Under the pieces are notes generated by a model, which saw only the letters and a list, made by a program, of their open reading frames with translations, ran no database searches and was not told the origin of the DNA. Positions 36,499-48,187 of a stretch of 64,000 nucleotides of DNA are shown in pieces. The translations under genes and the position numbers were made by a program. The DNA comes from Membranipora membranacea (Eukaryota > Bryozoa > Gymnolaemata > Cheilostomatida > Membraniporidae): positions 1,488,001 through 1,552,000 of the forward strand of contig OU612067.1 in assembly GCA_914767715.1 (NCBI GenBank), written 5' to 3'. The stretch's first letter is position 1. The number at the start of each line of letters is the position of its first letter.

Positions 36499-37045
36499 TC
36501 AAATACTGATAACCTGTGATCTAAAGCAGTCTCTACAAATATTAATGCGGTGGCGTAGAGACCTGAAACGACCAGATGGTAGCGTGTCAGAGAAGAGTAG
36601 AGGGCTAGGTGCGTTAGTAGCCACCATTCTGAGGGATATAGTCGTCAATCTGTGTTTGACAGGATCTGCTAGTTTGGGGAGGAGGGCTTCGGACAGCTTC
36701 ATTACGCACTTGGTGATTTTGTCCAGATCAGAGCATTCTTGGGCGGAGAGATGTTGGTATAAGGCTAGTAGGTTGTGCACTAGTCCACAATCAATGAATT
36801 TTTTATAGCAAAAGTAGCGAGTTTGAGTTCTGATGTTCCGATAAAAATGGATTTTTTTCATTACACGCAGCTCTTTACGAGCTTTCTTGACGAGATTTTC
36901 GGTGTTTTTGAAGAATTTTACTTTGTTTGATATCATGGTTACTAGATATTTGTATTCCTCGACTGGGATAGGATAAGTTCTTTAGTCTTTTTCTTATTCA
37001 ATACAAGATGGTTATCATTGCACCATTGGTACAGAGTTGCCATGT
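36499..37045 (-). pseudogene. LINE reverse transcriptase C-terminal relic (copy B)
   Basis: Minus-strand reading gives LYQWCNDNHLVLNKKKTKEL, then after a frame break EEYKYLVTMISNKVKFF, then KKIHFYRNIRTQTRYFCYKK, HLSAQECSDLDKI, and near the end LLFSDTLPSGRFRSLRHR. This matches the order of blocks at the C-terminus of CR1/Jockey/Rex-type RT proteins, including a terminal LLPSGRRFR-like motif. At least one frameshift makes it inactive. It lies just downstream of the lectin-like gene on the same strand. Confidence 0.75.
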
Positions 37046-37857
37046 CATGTCATGTCAAATAAGCCATACAGAAGTCAGTATCCTATGAGACATCTTTTTC
37101 AGCCTTATACTCCAGTAACTGAAAAGTTCAACCTCAATCTTAAAAATTCGGGATGAAAATTTCAAAAGTTTGGGTGGTTTTGCTTTATTTGACGAACATC
37201 AATTTCAATGAATTTGGCAGAAGATAAATGTCTGCCAACCTGAGGCAGCAAAGAAAAATATAAGCAAGCGAATAGCAAACAACCAAAACTTCGCAGGCAA
37301 GAAATCACGCAAAAAAAGGCTTGACATCACAACATAGTAACAATTACATGGGCATTATTATTATTACTTATAATATTAATACTTATTTAATATTTTTTAA
37401 TATTAAACAAATATTATAGTTATTTAATATTAATTGATATTAGCATTATTATTAAGATTATTACATTAACTTAACAAAATCAAAGTATATAAGAGTTTCA
37501 GTTACATATACAACTCAAGTTTCCACCTGCAGCAAATAATGACTTTAAGAAGATATGCACTATGCTAGGTTACACAACTACATAAGATACATAGGTGGAC
37601 ACAAACATCAACCAAACAGAAATTAGAACCCTAAATATATATCTATTGCTCAAAATTCTGCATGTTACATTCTCAATGAAACATCATGATTGTATTTGTT
37701 GAACACAAAGTTGTCCCATTTTCATATATCATGATACTTAATTGTTCTTGAACAGATTTCAAATACTGCATTACATGGAGAGTAAAATTAAGGTCTAACT
37801 AGTAGAGATAACCTGCGAGGGCAGGTCATTTCGGCATCGGTTGAAGTGTTCTTTGTA

Positions 37858-38972
37858 TTAAAATCCAAACACCTGTACTTCCACTAGATGGAAGTGGTTG
37901 GAGATTGTCAGTGAGTTTTGTACTTGCACAAACCTTCCAGCCAAAGTTTTACTGCATGCCATATATGTATAATCCTGCATCTGCCCCGGGACGGAGCCAC
38001 ATAAGTTACTTGAGGTATTCGTCGAGTAGAATAGAGTGGCTGTCTCCTCTGAAATCGTCACGAGCACATCATTCACACGGTCCAACTCACCTAGAAAGCA
38101 TTATATTTGAAAATTAGTGACAGAAAATACAATTGACAGCATTAATTTATAGTGTCTTCACAACTTTTACCCTATTTAAAGCCAAGCTTCATCATCATAA
38201 CTCACCGTAACTCATAATTAGCAATCGTTCCTACTCTGAACTGTAGTTATATTTTATATTATATTATTGCTAACCTTGTCGATTGGTCAGATTCACAGCA
38301 CTGACACAGCAGATGCTGGTCAGATCCACTCTCCACCATCCACCCATCTCGTTTTGGGTGCAGAAGAATCCGTCGTTGTTAAATTTTCCATCATTCCCAG
38401 GTTGGATGTACGCAGAGCCGTAATATGAACTCAGTTCGACAGGCTTGTCTGGAAAAATAGAAAAATGACCACAAGATATATTAGGGAACCTTTATCAGGC
38501 TTTACTTATATTATTAAGATATGAGTGGACTGCTCAAAAAATATAACATGATGCGAAGTGACGGTTTTTGAAATGTTTAAATACCCACATGTTGAGAACA
38601 GAAAGTATACCTACCCAAGGCTAGATTTATCAGCTGAGCATTAGGACTTATGTTGATGGCAAATATGTCCATCATCGCGTCTTCACCATCAGCATGTGCC
38701 GTGAAGTTCATAGTTCCACACATGTAAATGTTACAGGTGCATGTGTCATTTTCGTAGCTGACAGCAATTTGGGCCACAAGACTGGTTCTCAATGCATATG
38801 CTGCACAGTGGAGCAGGCTGTGTGCTGTCACAAACAATGATGGAGGATCACTGATGTCAGGCAAACGATAATGTTTAAATGTTCCAGATTTTTCAATCAA
38901 ATTTCCAGAGGATAATTGTATATGTGTGACAATGAAGAGACAAGCAAATGCATACGATCTTCTACTCCACAT
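37858..38972 (-). CDS. Lectin-like gene B, intact: PAN-like + F-type-lectin-like secreted protein
   Basis: Three exons (38972-38615, 38448-38275, 38090-37858; 358, 174 and 233 nt; phase-1 introns) encode 254 residues. Exon 1 has a signal peptide starting MWSRRSYAFACLFIV and a domain with SLLHCAAYALRTSLVAQ and CNIYMCG. The Cys spacing resembles a PAN/apple fold (tentative). Exons 2 and 3 together resemble the fucolectin/F-type lectin fold: KPVELSSYYGSAYIQPGNDG, WWRVDL, AVNLTNR, LC...MVC, GRFVQVQ and LVEVQVFG. The family binds fucose or other glycans, often through a His and an Arg-x-Asp motif. I do not see a clean RxD motif here, so sugar binding is uncertain. Copies A, C and D are its paralogs. 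Confidence 0.8.
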
Positions 38973-39603
38973 GATTTTAGTAGCTAATAGTTCACCCGGT
39001 GGTGGCAAATGGATGAATGAGAAGCTATCACCCAAGAGACTGTGTAATATTATATTTCCTGATAGTGATAATGAGAAACTTTATCTTTATCTTACTACAG
39101 GATTTGCAATTATCTAGACCTACTGTAATTAAAGACTACCCAAAGACCAATGCACATTATATTATCAATAGAATGCCAATGAATAATTAAATCAATAGTG
39201 TATTAAAATAAATAAATAAATAATTAAATAAATAATGCCAATAAAGTATTAAAAAACAATAGTCATCCACTCACTTATATATATTCCAATTTTATTCTCG
39301 AGAAGAATAAGTATTTAGGACTTGTACCCAGAAAACAGTGATATCGATAAACCACGGTGTACAATTATAAGAGACAGTAACTAAATAAAACCAAGAACAA
39401 TGACAGGTAAAATTACAAAGTACACACAGGTACTAATTAGCTGAAATACACTACACAAGTTAATAAACAAAGCTGAGAAAAGAAAAGTTGAACAATGCAG
39501 CAGTAGGCTAGAATGAAATGATCACAACTCTATTTAATTGGGCAGTTTGAGGACGTGGCTCCCGACGGCATCTATGTTAAAGTTATGTCAGATTTGCATG
39601 ATA

Positions 39604-40552
39604 CAAACTTTTACTATTTTTCATTTCCATCATTCATCATCATCTATTATCTTGATTGAAAATACTCTGGGAAAACATACAGTAAGTTAGAATTTCATTG
39701 GGCTTGGCCTTTAATATCATTTGCATTCAGGCTGTTCTCATTCTGCTGGTGAGCCGGCTGCTGCTTGATAATCCAAACGTAGGGCAATTGGATCATATTT
39801 GATCTGAATGGATCGTTCGTTTAATGGTATTTCAGGTCACCAAGCTCCTATCCTAGTCTCTGCTGTGAATCTTTCTCTTGTTGAGATGACGACTTCCATA
39901 TATCAGCCTGGTGTAATGGCTAATGCAGCATCGCTGCCTGTCAGTATACTTAAAACTCCAAAAGCTGTCGGTGTCAAAAGAGATAGCTCATGTCTCCCAA
40001 CATCAACACAGGTAGATGTTAGTCTGATGCCTACGTGTTTGTTTGAATCATGTAAGTTTGATAAGGATAAGGATTGTCCAATTATCTGTCTTTTAGTTGC
40101 ACTTAATTTCTGTAAATTCTGCGGAGAAGGTTAAAAGGGTTTGAATGGTCAGGGTGTGTTGGTTGATCTTCTCACCTAATGATTGTTACCCACCTTTGGT
40201 GAATGTAGTGGAGGTGATCATGTCTATATCTATCCAAGTTTGATCAGGGAGTATGGAATATACCCTCTCTGGTTTATATAATCAGGTTACAAGACACTAA
40301 AGTAATATATTTCTGGATTGTGAACAGACAATTCTCGTTTATACAAATTTTCGCTGACCATAACAAAAACTAATACATTTAGCCGATTTTGGAGATTATA
40401 CACTGTTTATTTTTCGTCATTTTTAATCCTGTTTGCGTCCTATTAGTTCCCAAAATTCCCCAATTTCATCTATTCTAGGTATCATTTCAACCCCGAATCA
40501 CCCCAAAACAAAGCTTTATTGCAAACTTAGGGTAGTCAGCTGACTAGAAAAC
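39604..40552. mobile_element. 0.95-kb insertion flanked by about 26-bp direct repeats
   Basis: Copy A gives the uninterrupted sequence at about 28575-28600. In copy B, AAAGTTATGTCAGATTTGCA plus CATGATA-type text occurs at both edges (39579-39603 and 40554-40578) with one difference. The insert contains an open frame at 39808-40134 (plus, 108 codons) of unknown identity. There are no obvious terminal inverted repeats and no poly-A tail. The long direct repeats fit a retroposition-type target-site duplication or a recombination event. Confidence 0.6.
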
Positions 40553-41090
40553 TAAAAGTTATGTCAGATTTACATGATAAAAAAATTCAATGCTTACTTG
40601 GCATTAATTATTGATGGTGGAAAAAGTGCCTCCAAGCATGCATTGGTCTTTGGGTAGTAATTAAAAAATCTCATGTTAGTAAATAGCTGTATATGTACAA
40701 GTGAAAATGGCCTGAATCGCAGTATGATTTTAATGATGACAAAGGCGATACAAATTGATAAAGCAAGGACTCTCTCCATTAGAGACCCATCATCAACAAG
40801 GATGGAAATAAGAATGGGGTGACATTCAAAACATTAAATCAAGCTCTTGCGTAAGCACAGGGCTGTATCTTAGCATGGAAAATAAATTGCCAACCAAGTA
40901 TCACACTGTCAGTCATCTTTTTACAAAAGATCCAATGCTCAAAAGTTTTCAATCATAATATGTGAGCCCCTCCTCAAGCAGAAGGTCACCAGCTGGTATC
41001 ATAATACTATTAAATTGTAAGCTTACCGTATATCACCACGATTCCTTTTATGGTTTTAATGCACAAAGAAGTTTTTGTTACCACTCTGTC

Positions 41091-41110
41091 AGGTCAGGTC
41101 AGGTCAGGTC
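41091..41110. repeat. (AGGTC)4 pentanucleotide repeat
   Basis: AGGTC is repeated four times exactly, downstream of the C-type lectin gene's stop on the minus strand. It resembles tandem nuclear-receptor half-sites, but a simple repeat is the simpler reading. Confidence 0.85.
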
Positions 41111-41332
41111 AGGGTGCTGACACCTACCAGCTTTCTTAGATCAATTCTGATTCATTTTTCAATTTTTTACTAATAAGTAATATGAGTAAATTAGTGCTGG
41201 TTAAGATCAAAGATTTGCCATGTAGGCAAAAGAAATTCAGCAAAAAATCAATCGAGTTGGTTTCAAACCATTTTTATTTGTTATTTACTCTTACAAGGAT
41301 TGACTTAGTGTTTTGACTAACAAACACAGTAC

Positions 41333-41338
41333 TTTATT
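41333..41338 (-). terminator. AATAAA polyadenylation signal of the C-type lectin gene
   Basis: AATAAA on the minus strand lies about 30 nt downstream of the TAA at 41368-41370, a typical spacing. Confidence 0.6.
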
Positions 41339-41367
41339 CCCTCAGATATATGTGATGTAGTTACTTA

Positions 41368-44300
41368 TTAAGACTTAACAGACCTCTCACATATAGAGTA
41401 AGGTTGTGTCAGTATACACGGAGAGTCTAGTATTATGTCCCTGTCATTCACATGCATACATATCATTCCACATGACTCCTTGCTATTCTCTTCAGGTTCT
41501 CCCGTATACCACAGAGTTGTGTTAATAGCACTTGTATCCCTCCCGGTCCAGTGCCATCCTCTGGACGTATAACGTAACCCTATCCATTGGCAATTATCTC
41601 TCCAGTCTGTATAAGTAAGTACATACCATTAGAATGGAAACAGAGCAGCATGATACAGTTTTATGGGAGCTAGAAACACTTTGGTACACTGCTGTGATAC
41701 TGTTGCATTTCAAAAGAGACAACGTCTACCTTGAACATGTGCAAAGGCAGGAACCAATACAGCTTTGCTTAAGAAAATAACTGCCAAGACGAGCTTAATA
41801 AAAAGCTTCTGCAATCTATAGGCCTTGAGACAGTCCTAATATATCTGCTTATCAAGAATTGCATCTTGATGATGTCAGAAATATTTCATATAAAATTATT
41901 ACCTGAAACAACAGGTTGACTTCTGGCAAGCTCTCGGATCCAGTCTACAGCAGATTTAGTAGTAAATACTGCTAGGTTATCTCCCATGGCCTTACAGTTA
42001 GACTGCGCTTCTTCCCAGGTGTATCCATCACCCATCAGCCTGATACATGTGGAGGATATAGGATTCAATGTGTAGTTTGTGTCGCATGTTGGGCCTTCAA
42101 CGCCTACAACAAACACAAACAGCATCAGTCAGGACTATAATACCAAAGTGCTTTTTATATTTTTCCACTGAGAAAATAGAGCCTGTCATTTGCAATAGTG
42201 AACTATAATAAAATGATAAATGGGTGTAGTGTATTTTGGGTAGGGGGTACCAGGTTTGCTATAACTATAATTACTCAGTCGTACTGTGATACTACCACCC
42301 ATTAGTACACCTGGAACTATTAGCTGGCCAAAACGTCTCCTGTTATAGTATTCTCTAAATTGAGCTGAGGAGGTCATTAGCCTACAATGTGCTGCTTCCG
42401 ATATTACTAGTTCAGATATAAAACTTTTTATTAAAAAAACATGGCTAAAAGTTAAAATAACAGTGTAAGTTGGTTAACGTGAATTCTGTATATAAAATTC
42501 CAATTTAGACCTGCTCAACCCATTGTTCATACAGGCAGTTTTATCAAAGCTATACTTTTTATTTGAAGTTGTCTTCTCAGATCTAGTAAGAACATAACTT
42601 ATCGTTCAGTTGATCGTTTTCGATGAAAAGATGATCATGTTCCGGATTCAGCATGAATAAACAAAATTACCCATCTGCTAACCGAATTAAGTGGTTATAA
42701 CTTTCCACCTTCCATCAGTGTTTTTTTTCCTTAACAACTAAGTCTAAGTCCATGCCTTCATTAAGGAGAGGGTTATCCCCTCTAGAGTACAGGTTCAAGG
42801 ACCCCTTAACCACTTGGAAAGCAAAGAAGTCAGTCGGCCATTTCCTTGAAATATGCCCCACATCAGCCCGCAAGTTGCATCTCCTTTAAATTGAACATCT
42901 AATAATTGAATCAAAGTTCTGGGGTCCCCAGGTGTCTGTATTAAGTGGACTTACACTACCCTATTACACTACTCCACCCTACGTGTTATCAGATGCAGCT
43001 AATTTTGTGCTCTCTTTTGTTGACTCATAACACCTTGTATATCAAACAGAAATACTTTAACCTGCACCTGCACAATGGTTTAATTTAGCATAACTCATAC
43101 TTGATAGAGGAGACGTCTTCGGGATGAGTTGCGGAATCAACTTTATCAATCTTGCGCCACTATCTTTGGCCTCCTCTTCTTTGGCCTGCTCAGCCTTGGT
43201 CTGCTCATCTTTGTCCTGCACATCTTTAGCCTGCCCATCTTTAGCCTGCCCATCTTTGGCCTGCCCGTCCTTGGCCTGCCTGTCTTTGTCCTGCCCGTCA
43301 ATGACCTGCTCAGCATTGTCCTCTCCACCTTTGGCCTGCTCAGATTTGGCCTGCCCATCTTTAGCCTGCCCATCTTTAGCCTGCCCATCTTTGGCCTGCC
43401 CGTCTTTGGCCTGCCCGTCTTTGGCCTGCCCATCTTTGTCCTGCCCGTCAATGACCTGCTCAGCATTGCTCTCTCCATCTCTGGCCTGCTCAGCTTTGGT
43501 CTGCCCATCTTTAGCCTGCCCATCTTTAGCCTGCCCATCTTTGGCCTGCCCGTCTTTGGCCTGCCCGTTTTTGTCCTGCCCGTCAATGACCTGCTCAGCA
43601 TTGCCCTCTCCATCTTTGGCCTGCTCAGTTTTGTTCTGCCCATCTTTAGCCTGCCCATCTTTAGCGTGCCCATCTTTGGCCTGCCCGTCTTTGACCTGCC
43701 CTACTTTGTCCTGCCCGTCACTGAACTGCTCAGCATTGTCCTCTCCATCTTTGGCCTGCTCAGATTTGGTCTGCCCATCTTTAGTCTGCCCATCTTTAGC
43801 CTGCCCATCTTTAGCCTGCCCGTCTTTGTCCTGCCCGTCTTTGACCTGCCCCACTTTGTCCTGCCCATCAATGACCTGCTCAGATTTGGTCTGCCCATCT
43901 TTGTCCTGCTCATCTTTAGCCTGTCCATCTTTAGCCTGCCCGTCTTTGGCCTGCCCGTCTTTGTCCTGCCCGTCTTTGACCTGCCCTACTTTGTCCTGCC
44001 TGTCAATGACCTGCTCAGCATTGCCCTCTCCATCTTTTGCCTGCTCAGATTTGGCCTGCCCATCTTTAGCCTGCCCATCTTTAGCGTGCCCATCTTTGGC
44101 CTGCCCGTCTTTGAGCTGCCCCACTTTGTCCTGCCCATCAATGACCTGCTCAGCATTGTCCTCTCCATCTTTTGCCTGCTCAGATTTGGCCTGCTCAGAT
44201 TTGGCCTGCCCATCTTTAGCCTGCCCATCTTTAGCCTGCCCATCTTTAGCGTGCCCATCTTTAGCCTGCCCATCCTTGGCCTGCTCGTCTTTGTCCTGCC

Positions 44301-46423
44301 CGTCAATGACCTGCTCAGCATTGTCCTCTCCATCTTTGGCCTGACCATCCTTGACCTTGTCATCTTTAGCCTGCCCCTCTATGGCCTCCACATCTTTGGC
44401 CTCCTCATCTTTGGCTTGCCCGTCTTTGGCCTGTCCTTCTTTGGCCTGCCCATCATTGGCCTGCCCATCTTTGTCTCCCATCTCAGATGATGAGCCGTTT
44501 ACTTCACTCTTACACTGTTGTAGCATTGTGTCAGAAGTATTGAGTAGTATTTGACTGAGTTTCACTATCAGATTATCAGTAGCGTTGAGATGGAGGGTCC
44601 TGCTGACACAGGATATCCATGTCAGAGCTACTGGTATCTTTTTCAGCTCTGTAAAAAATAGCAAGCATAGTGTTAATGACAGCTAGATTGCACACTGGCG
44701 GTTGAATTTCAGCAGATGGAAGGTTAGGCTGTCTTGACATGCTTTGTTTGATAGACAAACTTTGTTGGAGGGACAACTTTTGTCTGAGCCACCCCCTCCC
44801 CCAGCCCACAAATGTGTATTTAAGCAGTCCTATCATAAGGTTTGTTGTCATGCTGTTGTACATTTACTTTGTACGTGTATCTTGGAGTTGTCTTCTCTGT
44901 TCATACTACTAAGGAGTTTCCACCCTACCCAGACCTACATATATGACAGAGACTGACTTGACCGTGACCTTGAATAGACAATTTAACTCCATCTTAATTT
45001 GTTGACAAGATACATATTAATATTATTCACCTTAGAATACTTTCAGACAAAATTCACATTCAATTTGCTTACTGGTGACTATAGATAACATCAGTTGGCG
45101 GGGGGCAAGAGTCTGGGTGACGTAGACTGGACTAGACTAGTCTGCTATATGAGAACAATAAGGCTAATGAATGTTGTACACATCTACATGCCACCTATCT
45201 ATAATTCAATTTTTACGGACTAGCAACAAGACATTCACTGTCAGTCAGCGTATTATAATGTTGAAATAAAGGAAACTAGATTATCAGCCTTTTTTAAAAT
45301 GAAGATAAAAGTGGAATGCTCACCAGATGAGATGTCTGACCGTATGTCTTCCATGAAAGACTTGGTGATATCCATCAGATTGGTAGAGCTGTTTTGTAAG
45401 CTTCGTCGGTTCCTGTTGCCGATTTCACCGGTTGTGAGGTTCAGAAGGTTGACCAGGGATGTCAAATGTTGATCAAGACTGAGCTGTTTCGACCTGACCA
45501 CCTCATATTCACTTCCTGAAAAAATATGTATGTTCGAATAACAAAACTTTTCTTGAAAAATGTTGTTTTAAATGCCTTAAGATTTAATGTCTCAGTCTCT
45601 GACTTTTTCCCTGCCTTTTTTACCAAAACCTTGACAGAGGTCAAGGGTCGTCTCATCTATCCTCGCCTCAGGGATTTAGATGATTATAACTTAACGACGC
45701 AAACTTATAAGACTAAGTAGATGCTACTGTCTAACGGTCAAAATGCACTTAGCCGTTGGGACCTCAGAGATTTGCACAACGTCATGATTGTTAACATAGA
45801 TATGAACCTTCAAGAAAGACTTACTTGACAGCCTCATTTCTATTTGTATTTCATTCAGCTGAAATACCACATAGATTGAAATGCCAAGAGTTGCCAGACA
45901 TCTGAGGCTGCTAGCGAAGAACATAACACAACTGATGTTTCTCGACAGAACTCCCACCTCACCTTTCCGACATTTTCCATTGGCTGCAAGGTAGACAAGA
46001 GGCAGAGGTAATAATTACAACCAATAGTTCAGATTACTATAGTAATATTAAAACTAACAGTGTAAATGGATATTGATGACAAAGAAGCATGAGTTATATG
46101 CGGAAGAAAATGACATTTGAAAATTTTTATTCTGAAACATTAGTAACACGATGGACTCTGACAAACACAATCACCCATAGATCCCTTTAAGACTATTCTA
46201 GACTAGTCTGAGAAAAAAACGCAGTTTACAACAATTGTCCCAATTTTTACACTGCCATATGAATATCCCTGTGAGTTTGATCATAGTAGATTATAGTAGT
46301 CTTACCTGTACTCTCAACATCCATGTCTTCTCCTTTCTCAAAGACTCCCGATGACTCTCTGCTGGATGGCTGGCTGTGCATTAAGTCAGTTGGCTTTAGA
46401 TTGCTATATTGAAAAGATTCCAT
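41368..46423 (-). CDS. Type II membrane C-type lectin with pentapeptide-repeat stalk
   Basis: Six exons, all joined by phase-1 introns: 46423-46306, 45983-45825, 45515-45324, 44648-43062, 42103-41903 and 41606-41368 (831 residues). The order is: cytoplasmic tail (1-56, start MESFQYSNLKP), one signal-anchor helix (about 57-81, CVMFFASSLRCLATLGISIY), and a helical stalk with N-glycosylation sequons (82-214). Then come about 435 residues of AKDGQ-type repeats (215-651), a short linker with Cys, and a C-type lectin domain (688-825). The domain has CxRL, WEEAQSNCKAMGDNLAVF, WIGLRY, WYTGEPEENS in the EPN position, HVNDRD in the WND position, and SICER before the stop. EPE and VND keep acidic and Asn residues, so Ca2+ binding is possible. 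The start is the first in-frame ATG; upstream the frame has only GTG. An alternative donor at 43068 would drop two residues. Confidence 0.88.
43165..44472 (-). repeat. Coding 15-bp minisatellite (AKDGQ repeats)
   Basis: About 87 consecutive 15-bp units encode AKDGQ with variants such as AKSEQ, AKDGH, VKDGQ and TKDGQ. A higher-order unit of roughly 40-60 residues recurs eight times, marked by NAEQVIDGQDK or a variant. No stop interrupts the sense frame. Because 15 is a multiple of three, several other frames also stay open for hundreds of codons (for example plus-strand 43124-44344 and 43129-44490). These are repeat artefacts, not separate genes. Confidence 0.95.
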
Positions 46424-47699
46424 GAATAACCACCACACCAGGGCCTAAATACAAACTGTGCATGATGTCGATGTTGTCGGAATTCCGGTGCTATAACGCC
46501 AGGTTTGTAAAAGTACCATTTAGGACAAATGACCCTTGGCTCCAAGATGTTATTGCCATAATGCCAAACAGCATTTGCACAGGCAACAAGCCATTCATGT
46601 CAAAATACCATTGAATCAAATGCCAGGTTGAACAAGGTACCGCTTTGACACAAACACTCAAAGTACATTAAATACCACCACCACTATGTGACAATGCCAA
46701 CAATCATACAGGGCTCTCAACCACTCCTATGTAACCCGAGTTACTCAGGATTTCGGGTTCAACTCAGGCAACTCAGCAAAGCAAACATCTGCAAAGCCCT
46801 AAGTTGCTCCTGATCCGTTTGGAAGCCTTACACATTCCCCAGCTGTTTATGCACAGGGCGTTTTACGCCTTTGAAATGCCACTGCACACCAAAGATTTTT
46901 CCTGGTCATATTATGTCTAACTAATTATATCCTGTAATTAATTGGACACCTCTTGGTCAAGTTCCCTGACTGACTAATATTGCTATCAAGATTAAGTTTG
47001 ATCAAATTCGTCAACATGACGGGTCATACTCTTTTCTACTGAATGAGCCGGCAGCTTGAGGGGGGGCAACTCCAAGTGCAGACAAATTGTATTATACTTG
47101 ATCCAGAAAATTTGTATCGCAAACTCCCTGCATGTTCTGAGCACTCACATGGTTATAAATCACCAAATCAGGATTCTGCACTTGATTATATTGTATGTGA
47201 TTGTGAGGGGTCAAGGTCAAAATTACAGAACCAGCAGAGATTCCCTCTCAGTTATCTGCTGTGTGAATGATGGAAAATCGATTCGTAACATCCTACCTTA
47301 TAAAATAGTTTGTAGCATAGTTTGTGAAATAAATCTTGTTGTCAGTTTGGTTATTATATGTAGCTTTGGTGAACAACTATTACCAGGTCGCTTCTTATTA
47401 CCAAATCTTTTCAATAGAAAATGTGGTTTGATAATGAAATGTTACTACCCTCTATCTGGGCACTAAGTAGAACCAATGAAATTAAGATCGGAACGATCAA
47501 TGATGTTTCTCCAGCTTCGAAACAAGCCCCAGACTGAACCTCCTGGACCGCTAGAAGGTGTGTAATGAGGTGTTGAAATTGACCCTTTCAGCATTTGGTC
47601 GTGAGAACAGTGAGGCATCTCTTGTTACATACCGTTGAAGTGAAACAGTAGAGTGGGACGTAGCTGGAATGCATGCAGGTTGCATCAAACATGATCTAA

Positions 47700-47857
47700 G
47701 AAAACGGACCTCTGGAGAGGTATACACCCAAGGGTGCTGGGGGCTGGAACAATCAACAATGAAAGCTCCCCCAGTGGGACTTGAACCCACAACTCCTGCG
47801 GCACTAATCGCCTGACAGCGAATAGCAAGCGCGCTAACCGATTGCGCCATCTCACCA
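47700..47857 (-). mobile_element. tRNA-derived SINE
   Basis: The minus strand has A box TGGCGCAATCGGTTAGCGC (complement of 47831-47849) and B box GGGTTCAAGTCCC (complement of 47776-47788), about 45 bp apart. Downstream body text includes CCCCCAGCACCCTTGGGTGT. The 5' and 3' ends do not pair as an acceptor stem. Part of the same element (body plus B-box edge) is repeated at 48119-48187. Confidence 0.65.
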
Positions 47858-48118
47858 TCCCCAAAAAAGAATGGGTAGATGGCGCTAATTAGATAGCCCG
47901 CTATTCACTACTCGGAGTTGTGTTCTCTCATCCTACAGCACATTCCAATCCACCATTGCCACCCTATGAAACACAACGTACGTGTTAGGGTTATTGGCCT
48001 TACATGGCCCATTGCTGGGACCCCTTGTAGTAGGTTTAGCTGTCTTTCCAGCTTGTCAGCATGTCTTTCCATGCTGTCACATGTCTTTCCATGAGTCAGT
48101 CAGTAGACAAGTACACAG

Positions 48119-48187
48119 GAGAGGTATACACCCGAGGGTGCTGGGGGCTGGAACAATCAACAATGAAAGCTCCCCCAGTGGGGCTCG
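48119..48187 (-). mobile_element. Truncated copy of the 47.7-kb SINE
   Basis: GAGGGTGCTGGGGGCTGGAA through GCTCCCCCAGTGGGGCTCGA matches the 3' body and B-box edge of the SINE at 47700-47857. The A-box half is missing. Confidence 0.7.

Larger units (their letters stand above)
35634..41005. repeat. Segmental duplication copy B
   Basis: This block is collinear and in the same orientation as 12120-14555 plus 26816-29022. It contains a LINE relic and the intact lectin-like gene B. Relative to copy A it lacks the 12.26-kb insertion, has one 105-bp unit, and gained a 0.95-kb insertion at 39604-40552. Both copies carry the same LINE insertion. Confidence 0.9.

Noticed and set aside
41091-41110. AGGTC repeats as nuclear-receptor response elements
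   Set aside because: It is a simple pentanucleotide repeat, placed downstream of the nearest gene.
42186-42377. Possible extra exon of the C-type lectin gene (TSSAQFREYYNRRRFG)
   Set aside because: Its entry phase does not match the repeat exon, while the flanking exons join directly in phase 1.
43124-44490. Long plus-strand open frames (406 and 453 codons) and a 175-codon minus frame
   Set aside because: They are by-products of the 15-bp coding repeat. The minus frame that joins in phase to flanking exons is the real one.
47043-47466. Two overlapping plus-strand frames (75 and 136 codons)
   Set aside because: There is no splice context and no domain, and codon content looks random.
47763-47857. 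Possible functional tRNA gene on the minus strand
   Set aside because: The A and B boxes are good, but acceptor ends do not pair and a SINE body follows.
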